Virus record (IMG/VR): IMGVR_UViG_3300018049_000102
Span: 1 to 29,443 of that record
Strand: one strand, 5' to 3'
Source: a virus
Length of the DNA stretch: 29,443 nt
This document shows, piece by piece, positions 10,701-19,461 of the stretch (positions are counted from its first letter, which is position 1; each line of letters begins with the position of its first letter). The notes under the pieces are model-generated. The model was given only the letters and a program-made list of their open reading frames with translations. It was not told the DNA's origin and did no database searches. A program made the position numbers and the translations under genes.

Positions 10701-12752
10701 ATGGCATACCAAATTAGTTATACAGATGTTGTAAACAAAGGAACAATTATAGTAGAAGATGCTACTCTAAATGATGAGACTAGCTTAACTATACCTGGAC
10801 GTAATGTTACTTCATATGGACAAGCTATTGCAGAAAACTTTTTACACCTATTAGAAAATTTTGCAAATAGTAGTGCTCCGGAGCGTCCAGTAGAAGGACA
10901 GCTTTGGTATGATAGTTCTGAAAGTGTAAATCAACTGAAAGTTTATGACGGTACAACCTGGACAGCCAGTGGAGGACTTAAAAAATCTCCTTCACAACCA
11001 GAAGTATCTAACAGTATAGCAGGCGATTTGTGGGTAAACACAGAAAGTCAGCAATTATATTTGTTCACAGGTACAGGATGGGTTTTAGTTGGTCCAGAAT
11101 TTAGTGATGGACTTTTAACAGGAACTCAATCTGAAAACATTATAGGATCAAATGATAGTGTTTATTCAGTATTGACTGTAAAAATTAAAGATAAACCTGC
11201 AATAATTATATCAGACAGCGATTTTGTTCCTAAAACAGTAATTCCGGGTTTTAGACAAGGTATAAAGGCAGGTATGAATATTACAAATCAGCCTTTAGTT
11301 AATGACACTTTAAAATATAATGGCATAGCTGAAAAAGCAGAGGCACTTATTGTGGGTGAAGAAGTTGTGCCTGCAATAAATTTCCTTAGAGGAAATGCCC
11401 AAAGCCAAACAAGTTTTCCTTTGATAGTAAAAAATGATGAAGGTTTATCAGTAGGTTCGGGAAATCAATTAAAGATTGCTGTAGAAAATGAAGCAGTAAT
11501 TTTGCAACAAAACATTGTAGGGTCTAATATTGACTTTAGATTAAAAACATCTACTGGATTACCTACGGTGATGCGACTAGATTCTGAGGGCTTTGTTGGA
11601 ATTAATACCACTGCCCCTGAAACAGAATTAGATGTAAAAGGCGACATTACAATAGCACCTAGAGAAGGTAAGCCTGAATCCGGTATACTGAACGTAACTA
11701 GTGCTAATAATAGCACAAGCATAAACAGCGGTTCTATAATAACCAGCGGCGGCGCCGGCATTGCTTTAGATTTATATGTTGGCGGCAATGTAGACATAGG
11801 AGGAATATTACAAACAGGAAATATTGCTCCTGATTCATCTGGCACAAGAAATGTAGGAACAACAAATAATAAGTATGATCAAATTTTTGCCAATACTTTT
11901 ATAGGTAATGTACAAGGTAATGTGAGTGGTACAGTCACTGGTCGGGCAGGTTCTGCAGATAGACTATCAAGTGCAACTACATTTTCTGTATCAGGCGATG
12001 TAGAAAATAATAGTTTTGAATTTGATGGTCAAACAGGCGGCACTAGTAAAACTTTCAATATACAGGTTGCCAACAGTTTTATTGCTAACAAAGATCTAAC
12101 ATTTGATGCGTCAAATGCAGATGAATTATTATTAAATGTAAAAACCGGGTCAACTGGCGTATATAGGATATCAAAAAGAAACTTTCTTAAAACTATTCCT
12201 TTAGTTCCACCAGGATCAATTATGCCATATGGGGGTATAAACGCTCCTGAAGGATGGTTGTTTTGTGATGGCAGCGAGGTTCTAAAATCAGATTATACAA
12301 CATTGTTTAACGCAATTGGATTTAATTTTAAAGATTCGTCGTTATTATCAGATGAAGGAGTAAACAGTTTTGCGCTTCCGGATTTACGCGGAAGATTTGC
12401 ATTAGGTTTAGACAATATGGGCGGACAGCCTGCTAATAGGGTAACTGATATTGCAGCGGATGCAATAGGCGGAAATGCTGGCAGTGAATCACGCACAATC
12501 AACACAGATAATTTACCCGAACATGAACATGATATGGAAGCGCCATCGGGAACGCAATATTATGGATTGCGTGTAGGCGCCGGCGAACCAGTTGATGAAG
12601 AAGCAATTACATTTACAATAGATCCAGGTACGGGAGGCACTCAAGCATTTCCTGCTAGCGGCGGCGTAAAAACTACAGGAGATCTCAATCAACCAATAGA
12701 AACTATGAATCCATTTTTATCTGTAAACTACATAATTTATACTGGAGAATAA
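10701..12752 (+). CDS. Tail fibre / short-fibre-like protein with tail-collar domain
   Basis: First of three tandem paralogues. Residues 1-130 carry the shared scaffold: MAYQISYTD, 'YGQAIAENFLHLLENFA', 'GQLWYD', 'YDGTTWTASGG', 'GDLWVNT'. The middle (about 310-500) has beta-helix-like fibre patterns such as 'ETELDVKGDITI' and 'LYVGGNVDIGG'. The last ~180 residues form a phage tail-collar domain (Pfam PF07484 type): 'VPPGSIMPYGG', 'APEGWLFCDGS', 'FALPDLRGRFALG', then 'LPEHEHDM' and a terminal 'MNPFLSVNYIIYTGE'. Collar domains form trimeric fibre tips in T4 gp12-like short tail fibres; the HEHD could be a metal site like the HxH of gp12, which is inference. Start ATG is five bases after the previous stop; the next gene begins one base after this stop. 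Probably an adsorption protein of the virion. Confidence 0.87.
   Translation: MAYQISYTDVVNKGTIIVEDATLNDETSLTIPGRNVTSYGQAIAENFLHLLENFANSSAPERPVEGQLWYDSSESVNQLKVYDGTTWTASGGLKKSPSQPEVSNSIAGDLWVNTESQQLYLFTGTGWVLVGPEFSDGLLTGTQSENIIGSNDSVYSVLTVKIKDKPAIIISDSDFVPKTVIPGFRQGIKAGMNITNQPLVNDTLKYNGIAEKAEALIVGEEVVPAINFLRGNAQSQTSFPLIVKNDEGLSVGSGNQLKIAVENEAVILQQNIVGSNIDFRLKTSTGLPTVMRLDSEGFVGINTTAPETELDVKGDITIAPREGKPESGILNVTSANNSTSINSGSIITSGGAGIALDLYVGGNVDIGGILQTGNIAPDSSGTRNVGTTNNKYDQIFANTFIGNVQGNVSGTVTGRAGSADRLSSATTFSVSGDVENNSFEFDGQTGGTSKTFNIQVANSFIANKDLTFDASNADELLLNVKTGSTGVYRISKRNFLKTIPLVPPGSIMPYGGINAPEGWLFCDGSEVLKSDYTTLFNAIGFNFKDSSLLSDEGVNSFALPDLRGRFALGLDNMGGQPANRVTDIAADAIGGNAGSESRTINTDNLPEHEHDMEAPSGTQYYGLRVGAGEPVDEEAITFTIDPGTGGTQAFPASGGVKTTGDLNQPIETMNPFLSVNYIIYTGE
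12744..12748 (+). promoter_or_regulatory. Ribosome binding site supporting a GTG start
   Basis: GGAGA lies inside the end of the upstream fibre gene, five bases before the GTG at 12754. It decides this non-ATG start, which also aligns with the MAYQ N-termini of the two paralogues. Confidence 0.65.
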
Positions 12753-12753
12753 A

Positions 12754-14655
12754 GTGAGTTATCAACTAAACAAAACAGACGGAACATTACTTACTGAATT
12801 AATTGATGGACAAATTGACAATTCGTCTACTAATCTTGTTTTAGTTGGTAGAAATTATTCCGGATATGGAGAATTTTTTAATGAAAATTTTATTAAATTA
12901 TTAGAAAATTTTGCTAACACTTCTGCTCCTAGCAATCCTTTAGTAGGTCAACTATGGTATGACAGGTCGGATGAAAGATTAAAAATTTATGACGGCACTA
13001 CATGGAAAGCAAGCGGCGGTCCGTATGTGCAAAATACTAGACCGCAAATGGTTGCAGGCGATTTGTGGATAGATAACTTAAAAAATCAACTTTATGCATT
13101 CGACGGCAATGATTTAATTTTAGTTGGACCACAATATACAGAATCACAAGGTGTAAGTGGATTTAAAATCGAAAGCATACTCGATACTCAATCTAGATCA
13201 AGAACACTAGCAAATTTATATATTGCTGGCGAACTAGTTGCTGTGCTAAGTAGTTTAACATTTACGCCCGTTTATAGTCAGAGGATTTTAGGTTTAGTAA
13301 CAGAAGACAATCCAAATGGTATAATAAATGAAGGCATAAATGTAATTGATAGTGCCAATTTTAGATTTTATGGAACTGCTAGTGGTGCTAATGCTCTTAT
13401 TACAGGTGCAGGAGTTACTAGAACAGCCGACCAGTTTTTACCTTCAGATGCTAATGGAGTAACTGTTGGTACATTAACAATTCAAAACTCAGGTGGTTTA
13501 ACAGTTGGTTTATCACAAAATCATGTTCAAAAAGTTGTTGGACCGAGATTTTATTTTGAAAATCAGTTATTAGATAATGATATTAGTTTGCGTGTTAGAA
13601 CCACACCATCCGGCGCAGTTATTGTTGATGCGTTGTATATAGATGCATCAACAGAACGAGTAGGCATTTTTACAAATACACCACAGTACACTCTAGATGT
13701 AAACGGTGATCTTAGAATAACTGGAGATTTAGTTGTTGAAGGCGATACAACTACCGTTGAAACAACAACACTTCTAGTTGAGGATAAAAATATTGATCTT
13801 GCACATGTGAAAGGCGGTTCATATGGCGATGATACAGCAGTTGACGGCGCAGGATTAACAGTATTAGCTAGTACTACAAACAAAACATTTACGTGGGTTA
13901 ATGCAAATAATGCATGGACATCTAATTCAAATCTAAATTTAACTTCTACCGGTTCAACTTATAAAATTGGCGGTATAGACAAAATTACCAATACAACTAT
14001 TGATCCTAGTATCGATACTGCACTTGGTCTAACTAGGATAGGCACACTGATTTCTCTAGAAGTTGATGGCACAATTACAGTTAATAATACTTTACAAAGT
14101 GCAACTACACTTAATTTTATAGCAAATGATGTAGATATCGATGGCAGAGGAATTTTAATTACCGGTGCTGGCGATATTCATGTTACAGATAGTCAAAAAA
14201 TCACAGGGTTGGCTGATCCTACACAAAACCAAGATGCAGCTACAAAGTTTTATGTAGACAATCAAATTGCTACTGAACCGATTGTGTTTTCTATGGATAT
14301 TACAGGGTTGGGTACAGGCGCAACACTATATTCTAATTTAATTGCATACTTAGATGATTTATATCCTGCCGCAGTAGAAAATGCGGGTAAATCAGCTAAA
14401 ATACACGCAACATCTTATTCTGGTGCTACTGTTAGCGGTATCAACGTATCGGTTGCGGACAACAATACAGGAGTTTTACAAAAATCATTTATAGAAGTTG
14501 ATCTAGCAGGCGGCGGCACAGGAGCAGTTGTACAAGATATTGTAGCAAATACTACTGCATCTGGTAGTGCTACACTTTCGCCATCTAGACAACTTATTAC
14601 TTTTTCTTCAGATGGTGCTGCATGGAATTTTGTTAGTGACACTGCATATCCATAA
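12754..14655 (+). CDS. Tail fibre-like structural protein, second paralogue
   Basis: Starts at GTG to give MSYQLNKTDGT, matching the paralogues on either side. The first ~130 residues repeat the shared scaffold ('GYGEFFNENFIKLLENFA', 'GQLWYD', 'YDGTTWKASGG', 'GDLWIDN', 'LVGPQY'). Residues ~300-360 have a fibre-like stretch ('RVGIFTNTPQYTLDVNGD', 'ITGDLVVEGDTTTVET'). Near residue 490 is 'DPTQNQDAATKFYVD', a motif common in phage fibre proteins just before a C-terminal tip. The C-terminus (from about 505) is a Gly/Ser/Thr-rich beta domain with no collar motif, so it differs from its neighbours. No signal peptide, no membrane segment. It lies one base after the previous gene and is followed by an AATAAATA site. 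Role as a fibre or adhesin subunit is inferred from the shared scaffold and context. Confidence 0.83.
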   Translation: MSYQLNKTDGTLLTELIDGQIDNSSTNLVLVGRNYSGYGEFFNENFIKLLENFANTSAPSNPLVGQLWYDRSDERLKIYDGTTWKASGGPYVQNTRPQMVAGDLWIDNLKNQLYAFDGNDLILVGPQYTESQGVSGFKIESILDTQSRSRTLANLYIAGELVAVLSSLTFTPVYSQRILGLVTEDNPNGIINEGINVIDSANFRFYGTASGANALITGAGVTRTADQFLPSDANGVTVGTLTIQNSGGLTVGLSQNHVQKVVGPRFYFENQLLDNDISLRVRTTPSGAVIVDALYIDASTERVGIFTNTPQYTLDVNGDLRITGDLVVEGDTTTVETTTLLVEDKNIDLAHVKGGSYGDDTAVDGAGLTVLASTTNKTFTWVNANNAWTSNSNLNLTSTGSTYKIGGIDKITNTTIDPSIDTALGLTRIGTLISLEVDGTITVNNTLQSATTLNFIANDVDIDGRGILITGAGDIHVTDSQKITGLADPTQNQDAATKFYVDNQIATEPIVFSMDITGLGTGATLYSNLIAYLDDLYPAAVENAGKSAKIHATSYSGATVSGINVSVADNNTGVLQKSFIEVDLAGGGTGAVVQDIVANTTASGSATLSPSRQLITFSSDGAAWNFVSDTAYP

Positions 14656-14657
14656 TT

Positions 14658-14666
14658 GAATAAATA
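14658..14666 (+). promoter_or_regulatory. Candidate T4-like late promoter (GAATAAATA)
   Basis: GAATAAATA starts three bases after the stop of the upstream fibre gene and ends 27 bases before the ATG at 14694. It shares the AATAAATA octamer with the junctions at 10072 and 19436. Confidence 0.5.
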
Positions 14667-14678
14667 AGTATATTACTT

Positions 14679-14683
14679 AGGGG
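14679..14683 (+). promoter_or_regulatory. Ribosome binding site deciding ATG over TTG
   Basis: AGGGG lies 10 bases before ATG 14694 but only one base before the in-frame TTG at 14685. The spacing favours the ATG, which also gives MAYQIDRY, matching the paralogues. Confidence 0.55.
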
Positions 14684-14693
14684 CTTGACAAAA

Positions 14694-16178
14694 ATGGCGT
14701 ATCAAATTGATAGATATAATAATACACTGTTAACAACAGTAGAAGACGGTACAGTAGATCAAACAACAGATCTTAAATTTATCGGAAAAAACTATGCCGG
14801 TTACGGTGAAATACAAAACGAAAACTTCCTGTTTTTGTTAGAAAATTTTAGCGGTGCAAATCAACCATCTAGGCCTATAAGCGGCCAGGTTTGGTTTGAT
14901 AGCGGTAATAGTAAATTAAAATTTTACGACGGCACACAGTGGAGAACTACAGGCGGCGCTGAAGTTGGCGCGGACGAACCTGCAGGACTTACAGACGGTG
15001 ATTTTTGGTGGGATAATACCAACGACCAATTATATGTTTACAATGGCACTGCTTTTGTTTTAATAGGCCCACAAAACGCAGGCGAAGGTGTTACACAAAT
15101 GCAAAGTCGTGAAGTGTTAGATAACGGCGGAGCGACTAGAAGCATAATTGCAGCAACAGTAAACGATAACGTTGTTTCTATAATTAGCTTTGACTATTTT
15201 GTGTTAAATGCAAGCGAAACATCTTTAATTGATGCAGGATATAGTACCATTTATAAAGGTATCACTGTGCCAAATTATTCGGTAGTTTCTTATACTCCAT
15301 TTACAACTGGACGCCACAGTTTTGGAGGAACTGCCCTTGATTCTGACAGGTTGCAAGGATTAGCTGCAAATCAGTTTGTACAAACTTCTAATCCAACATT
15401 TACAACTTTGGTATCATTTCCAGATGCAGGTATACGTGTAGGTGATAGCCAAGATTTAAAGATACTTGTAGAAAATGGAACCGAAGCTGTCATTTCAAAT
15501 ATCACAGGCTTGAATAGTAAGATTAAATTTAAAGCAACAGATAGCGGCGGCGTAGAAACACACATTGCTACACTTACTAGCTCAGGTTTGAATCCTTCTA
15601 CTAACAATACCTACGATCTAGGTAGTGCATCTTTAACTTGGAATGATATATATGCAAGTAGTTTTGTTGGAGTTGCAACGAAAGCTGCTTCCTTAAATGA
15701 TGGATCCGGCAATTATAGAACAGCATCTGTAGGAACATCTAACAATACAGTGGCGGTTCGTGATGCAACAGGTAACTTGTCAGCAAATTTATTCCAAGGT
15801 ACTGCTACTCAAGCAAGGTATGCTGATTTAGCAGAAAAATATACAACTGGCGAAGAGTTAAAAGCAGGAACTGTAGTTTGTGTATGCGACCATACAGACC
15901 ATGAAGTTGAAGCAGTGTCTAAAGGTTGTACAGCTATCGGAGTTGTATCTACTGACCCTGCATTTATGATGAATAGTGAAGCTGCCGGACAATACATTGG
16001 TTTAAAAGGACGATTGCCTGTAAGAGTAATTGGACCAGTTGCAAAAGGCGATGCTGTATATGTTGACGACAATGGTTGTGCAAGTACAGCAATTAATGGA
16101 GGTTCAGTTGTTGGCATTGCATTAGAGAACAACTTTGACGAGGGTGAAAAACTAGTAGAATGTGTTCTAAAGGTATAA
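14694..16178 (+). CDS. Tail fibre-like structural protein, third paralogue, with YADLAEKY domain
   Basis: N-terminal scaffold shared with the two preceding genes: MAYQIDRYNNT, 'GYGEIQNENFLFLLENF', 'GQVWFDSG', 'YDGTQWRTTGG', 'GDFWWDN'. Around residues 300-345 'NTYDLGSASLTWNDIYAS' is a typical fibre beta pattern. The last ~120 residues begin with 'ATQARYADLAEKYTTGE' and run through 'GTVVCVCDHTDHEVEAV', 'GVVSTDPAFMMN', 'GLKGRLPVRVIGPVAKGD' to the end. This C-terminal type recurs in marine phage fibres and recalls the Peptidase_G2/intramolecular-chaperone style of fibre C-termini ('DxAExF'), but I see no clear catalytic pair. It holds five cysteines, unusual for an extracellular fibre. Start chosen from the ATG, the RBS spacing and the paralogue alignment. 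A 9-base gap separates it from the next gene. Confidence 0.83.
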   Translation: MAYQIDRYNNTLLTTVEDGTVDQTTDLKFIGKNYAGYGEIQNENFLFLLENFSGANQPSRPISGQVWFDSGNSKLKFYDGTQWRTTGGAEVGADEPAGLTDGDFWWDNTNDQLYVYNGTAFVLIGPQNAGEGVTQMQSREVLDNGGATRSIIAATVNDNVVSIISFDYFVLNASETSLIDAGYSTIYKGITVPNYSVVSYTPFTTGRHSFGGTALDSDRLQGLAANQFVQTSNPTFTTLVSFPDAGIRVGDSQDLKILVENGTEAVISNITGLNSKIKFKATDSGGVETHIATLTSSGLNPSTNNTYDLGSASLTWNDIYASSFVGVATKAASLNDGSGNYRTASVGTSNNTVAVRDATGNLSANLFQGTATQARYADLAEKYTTGEELKAGTVVCVCDHTDHEVEAVSKGCTAIGVVSTDPAFMMNSEAAGQYIGLKGRLPVRVIGPVAKGDAVYVDDNGCASTAINGGSVVGIALENNFDEGEKLVECVLKV

Positions 16179-16187
16179 GGGATCGTC

Positions 16188-19100
16188 ATGGCAGAAGTTA
16201 CCGCAGCAAGAATTAATAACCTACAATCAAGGATTGAACTAATTTTAGGTAATGGCTCCGGTACAACCGGGTATGGACAGCTTATACAAAGTTCTCAAGT
16301 GTTACCCGGAGATTTAATTGATGCTGATAATCTAAATAATTTATATGTTGATATTATAAAAGCTAGGATTCATCAAGTTGGTCCAAGTGATCCTAGTGTT
16401 ACAGAAATACAAATTGTATTAGAAAATCAAAACGTAGTTGCAGACGAAACTTCATTTATAATTAATGATCAAGGACTAGAGTCAGCTGACCCCGAAGGAA
16501 CAAAAAAGGGTATATCAGATTTTGAGTCATTAATGCGTAAAGTCGAAACCGACAAAAGTAATGTTCATCCTAGCCAAGCAAGCTCTCAAACAGCAGTCAC
16601 TTCGACAAGAACAAGTACTTGGAATGGTTTAATATTTCACGAGTTTACTGTTACTTTTGGCAGTAGTGATGCAAGACGTCACTATTTTAATACAGGCGGC
16701 GAAATTAGAATTGATCCATCTAATACAAATGCTAGTACTCCTAAGGGTTTAGATTGGGCGGCGTTGACAAACGAAGTAGGTATAGTAAGATTTAACAGTC
16801 TTGCAACTGCCGCATCTTCCGGAAGCGGAACTAATATAGGTAATTTTGGCTTAACTAGTTCGTATCAAACCATATACACAAAAATTGGCGCAGGATCTTA
16901 CAGCGGTGTATATGCAGGAAATATCTTTTTAGTAAAAGCAAGAGCAGTAAGTGAAACTCAAATATCATTTAGAATTGAATTTAATGATGTTGTTGGCGAT
17001 AACAATGTGGATAATAATGTTGACGGGACATTAAGAAGTTTAATTACACTATTTAGAGCCACAGGAGATGTAAGTGTTCCTTCTCCTGGTGTATTCACAA
17101 ATGTTGATCTAACAGGCCAGACACCGACAAGTGGACCTACATATGTATTGACTCCAAGTGTATCTGCTGTAAATGAAGGATCTGCATTTACTATTACACT
17201 AAGCACATTTAATGTTCCTACAGGAAGTACAGTGCCATATACTATCACTGGCATTAGTGCTGCTGATTTAGTGTCAGGTAGTTTATCTGGCAATTTTACC
17301 ATTGACAACAATGGCATAGGAATAGAAACTTTTGCAGTTGTAGCTGATTTTGCAACAGAAGGTGTAGAAACTTTTGAACTTGCATTAGATAATAATCTAG
17401 CACGAACATCTGTTTTAATTAATGACAGTAGTGCAGAATCAGGAGCAGCAACATATATAGTTACTCCTAGTTCAACAAGTATAAACGAAGGCGGCACTGT
17501 TAGTTTCATACTTACAACCACAAATGTAACAAATGGTACACAAGTGCCATTTACTATATCGGGTATTCAACGTGAAGATCTATCAGACGGAACTTACAGC
17601 TTAGATGACTGGTACAACGAATTTAGAACCTCCTACTTAAACGGAATATCTAAAGAAGATGCACTAGAAGGTTTTGATTTTGTATATCCATATTATAATT
17701 CAAACAATCAGTATCAAACACAAAATTGGGGTACTAGGTATGGACTGTTTAGATTACCTGATGCTGCCGGTATCGCATATTGGACAGATGAGTACATACG
17801 TGTACACAATAAAAATGGAACTGCTTGGGAAAATGTATTCTGGAGTAGCGTAAATTACAGTACAGTGCCAATAGCATGGATACAAGCAAACGGCACAGAA
17901 ACTGATTCATCAAGATCTCTAACGCCTAACAAAACATATTTAATTGGTACCGGAAGCGGATCAGGAGTAACATATACTTGGGATGACTGGTATGCAGAAT
18001 TTCAAGCACAATATAATTGGGCTTCGACAAAAGAAGCAGTACTATCGGATAAAGACTTTATATTGAATCTATACGAGAGTAATGATGCTTTTAGTACAAG
18101 TTTAGGTACTAGATACGGATTATTTAGAAAACCGAGAGCAGAAGGCATAGCATATTGGGTAAATGATATACAAAGAGGTATTTCTCGATCAACAACACAA
18201 GATAACTTTTTCTATTCTGCAAGCCTAGGAACTACACCGTGGGGAGGTCTCACAGATGCTGAAAGGTCTTTAACACAAGATAAAGTATTCATAAGTGCAG
18301 GAAACGGTGTTGTATATGATAGAGGTACCTTTGGAACAGTAGGAGACAGAGGTACTCCGGGCGGCACCTTGTCAGATGAATTACAAGATGCATTTACAGT
18401 TTATGGTAATACAGCAATAAAGAATTACAATCCAGTAGCGGATGTAATTACTGAAGGTCAGGAAACAATGACACTTACATTAGATAATCATCCTGCAGTG
18501 TCTGCAAGTATTACAATAAATGATACGAGTATTAGTGGTGAACCACCCATAACAATTGACGCACCAACTATCACTAGTTGGACATTTAATAGAAGTGTTG
18601 CATATTGGGGAGAACCTGTTTTCGCAACATGGAATGTGTTAAATGCTGATAGTGTTACTGTATCACTAGCAGGGCCAGGAATATCACAGATTGACACATA
18701 TACTACACTTAACGGAAGTAGTGATATAGTAATATTTGAAGAAGCAGACGGAACAGGTAATGTGACTGCTACGCTTACAGCATCTAATGCAGGCGGCAAT
18801 GTTACAGCAACAGTAACTATACCAGTAAACGCACCAGAACCTACAATCAGTGCATTTTATCCAGAACCTTTTGGTGATATAGAAATAGACACACCAGTTA
18901 GATTAATTTATCAAGTTGCAAATGCAACGACCGCAAGTATTACAACTAATTATGATGTAGAATATAGTGATTTGCCACTTCCGAGCGGCTCAACTGGTGC
19001 AACATCATTTACGCTAGAAGAAATAGGAACAAAAACTGCTACCCTTACCGCACAAAATAGTCAAGGCAATACTGTATCACAAACAGTTAGCTTTGAAGTA

Positions 19101-19415
19101 TTAAGTTCAGTTGAACCTACTGCTCCAAGTTGGCTTGTACAGCCTGAATGGTCAGGTCTTGCAGAAAGTGTTGCATTCGGAACAACTGGCAGAGGATTTA
19201 TACAAGCAGAAGGCGATATTGATTCGGTAGAATATACAATTACAGGACCTTCAGGAACCGCAACAGATGTTGTAGATTATACTCCTGGCTCATTCTATTT
19301 TACTCCTAACTATGGATTTACAGCAGAAGGAGACCATACTGTGACAATGACTGTTACAGGGCCAGGCGGCTCTATTAGCGGTAGCGATACGGTCACAGTA
19401 TTGCCGCCAACTTAA
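16188..19415 (+). CDS. Large adhesin-like structural protein: Calx-beta, DUF4214-like modules, Ig-like domains
   Basis: 1075 residues, preceded by an AAGGGAT ribosome site. Residues 1-65 form a conserved scaffold ('LQSRIELILGNGSGTTGYGQ', 'NNLYVDIIKARIHQVG') shared with the gene at 19462. Residues 140-295 are a beta domain ('HEFTVTFGSS', 'FNTGGEIRI') also shared with that gene. Residues ~317-415 are one Calx-beta repeat ('NEGSAFTITL' ... 'EGVETFELALDN'). A second Calx-beta starts at ~421, is interrupted at ~468, and resumes at ~729 ('AFTVYG' ... 'EGQETMTLTLDN'). The interruption holds two tandem copies (469-594, 595-713) of a DUF4214-like unit ('DDWY' ... 'RYGLFR' ... 'GIAYW'). Three Ig/PKD-like domains follow (~787-881, 882-972, 976-1074). 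Calx-beta and Ig domains are typical of surface-binding proteins, and Calx-beta may bind calcium. Likely a virion adhesin; no signal peptide or enzyme motif. Confidence 0.85.
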   Translation: MAEVTAARINNLQSRIELILGNGSGTTGYGQLIQSSQVLPGDLIDADNLNNLYVDIIKARIHQVGPSDPSVTEIQIVLENQNVVADETSFIINDQGLESADPEGTKKGISDFESLMRKVETDKSNVHPSQASSQTAVTSTRTSTWNGLIFHEFTVTFGSSDARRHYFNTGGEIRIDPSNTNASTPKGLDWAALTNEVGIVRFNSLATAASSGSGTNIGNFGLTSSYQTIYTKIGAGSYSGVYAGNIFLVKARAVSETQISFRIEFNDVVGDNNVDNNVDGTLRSLITLFRATGDVSVPSPGVFTNVDLTGQTPTSGPTYVLTPSVSAVNEGSAFTITLSTFNVPTGSTVPYTITGISAADLVSGSLSGNFTIDNNGIGIETFAVVADFATEGVETFELALDNNLARTSVLINDSSAESGAATYIVTPSSTSINEGGTVSFILTTTNVTNGTQVPFTISGIQREDLSDGTYSLDDWYNEFRTSYLNGISKEDALEGFDFVYPYYNSNNQYQTQNWGTRYGLFRLPDAAGIAYWTDEYIRVHNKNGTAWENVFWSSVNYSTVPIAWIQANGTETDSSRSLTPNKTYLIGTGSGSGVTYTWDDWYAEFQAQYNWASTKEAVLSDKDFILNLYESNDAFSTSLGTRYGLFRKPRAEGIAYWVNDIQRGISRSTTQDNFFYSASLGTTPWGGLTDAERSLTQDKVFISAGNGVVYDRGTFGTVGDRGTPGGTLSDELQDAFTVYGNTAIKNYNPVADVITEGQETMTLTLDNHPAVSASITINDTSISGEPPITIDAPTITSWTFNRSVAYWGEPVFATWNVLNADSVTVSLAGPGISQIDTYTTLNGSSDIVIFEEADGTGNVTATLTASNAGGNVTATVTIPVNAPEPTISAFYPEPFGDIEIDTPVRLIYQVANATTASITTNYDVEYSDLPLPSGSTGATSFTLEEIGTKTATLTAQNSQGNTVSQTVSFEVLSSVEPTAPSWLVQPEWSGLAESVAFGTTGRGFIQAEGDIDSVEYTITGPSGTATDVVDYTPGSFYFTPNYGFTAEGDHTVTMTVTGPGGSISGSDTVTVLPPT
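17592..17969 (+). repeat. DUF4214-like module, copy A
   Basis: About 126 codons running from TYSLDDWY to RSLTPNKTYL plus a Gly/Ser linker. The core 'RYGLFRLPDAAGIAYW' resembles DUF4214 ('LgRxPDaaGlaYW'). It is the most divergent of three copies and lies inside the second Calx-beta repeat of its host protein. Confidence 0.7.
17970..18326 (+). repeat. DUF4214-like module, copy B
   Basis: Directly follows copy A and begins TYTWDDWY. It shares with copy C 'NLYESNDAFST', 'LGTRYGLFRK', 'AYWVND', 'RSLT' and a terminal DRG. DNA identity with copy C is also high, including a run of about 20 identical bases around 18078-18097, so B and C look recently duplicated or exchanged. Confidence 0.75.
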
Positions 19416-19434
19416 TGAATGTAAAGACAACTTC

Positions 19435-19443
19435 AAATAAATA
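19435..19443 (+). promoter_or_regulatory. Candidate T4-like late promoter (AAATAAATA)
   Basis: AAATAAATA lies in the 46-base gap after 19415 and ends 18 bases before the TTG at 19462. It is the third occurrence of AATAAATA at a gene junction in this window. Confidence 0.5.
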
Positions 19444-19450
19444 GTAATAA

Positions 19451-19455
19451 GGAGA
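19451..19455 (+). promoter_or_regulatory. Ribosome binding site supporting a TTG start
   Basis: GGAGA lies six bases before TTG 19462. It supports this start, which gives MPVTITANRFNDL, matching the N-terminus of the gene at 16188. Confidence 0.65.
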
Positions 19456-19461
19456 AACAAA

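Noticed and set aside
14685-14720. TTGACA at 14685 with TATAAT at 14715 as a sigma70 promoter
   Set aside because: The spacer is 24 bases, too long, and the TATAAT lies inside the coding sequence. The TTG is also not the start, because AGGGG is only one base before it.
16958-17521. Long reverse-strand open frame (187 codons), and others opposite the fibre genes such as 15809-16189 and 11465-11845
   Set aside because: They lie antisense to well-supported + strand structural domains, have no ribosome sites that I could see, and give low-complexity Ser/Thr/Val/Pro-rich products typical of shadow frames.
19416-19461. Possible terminator between the two adhesin genes
   Set aside because: No inverted repeat followed by a T run is visible; the gap is explained by the AATAAATA site and the ribosome site.
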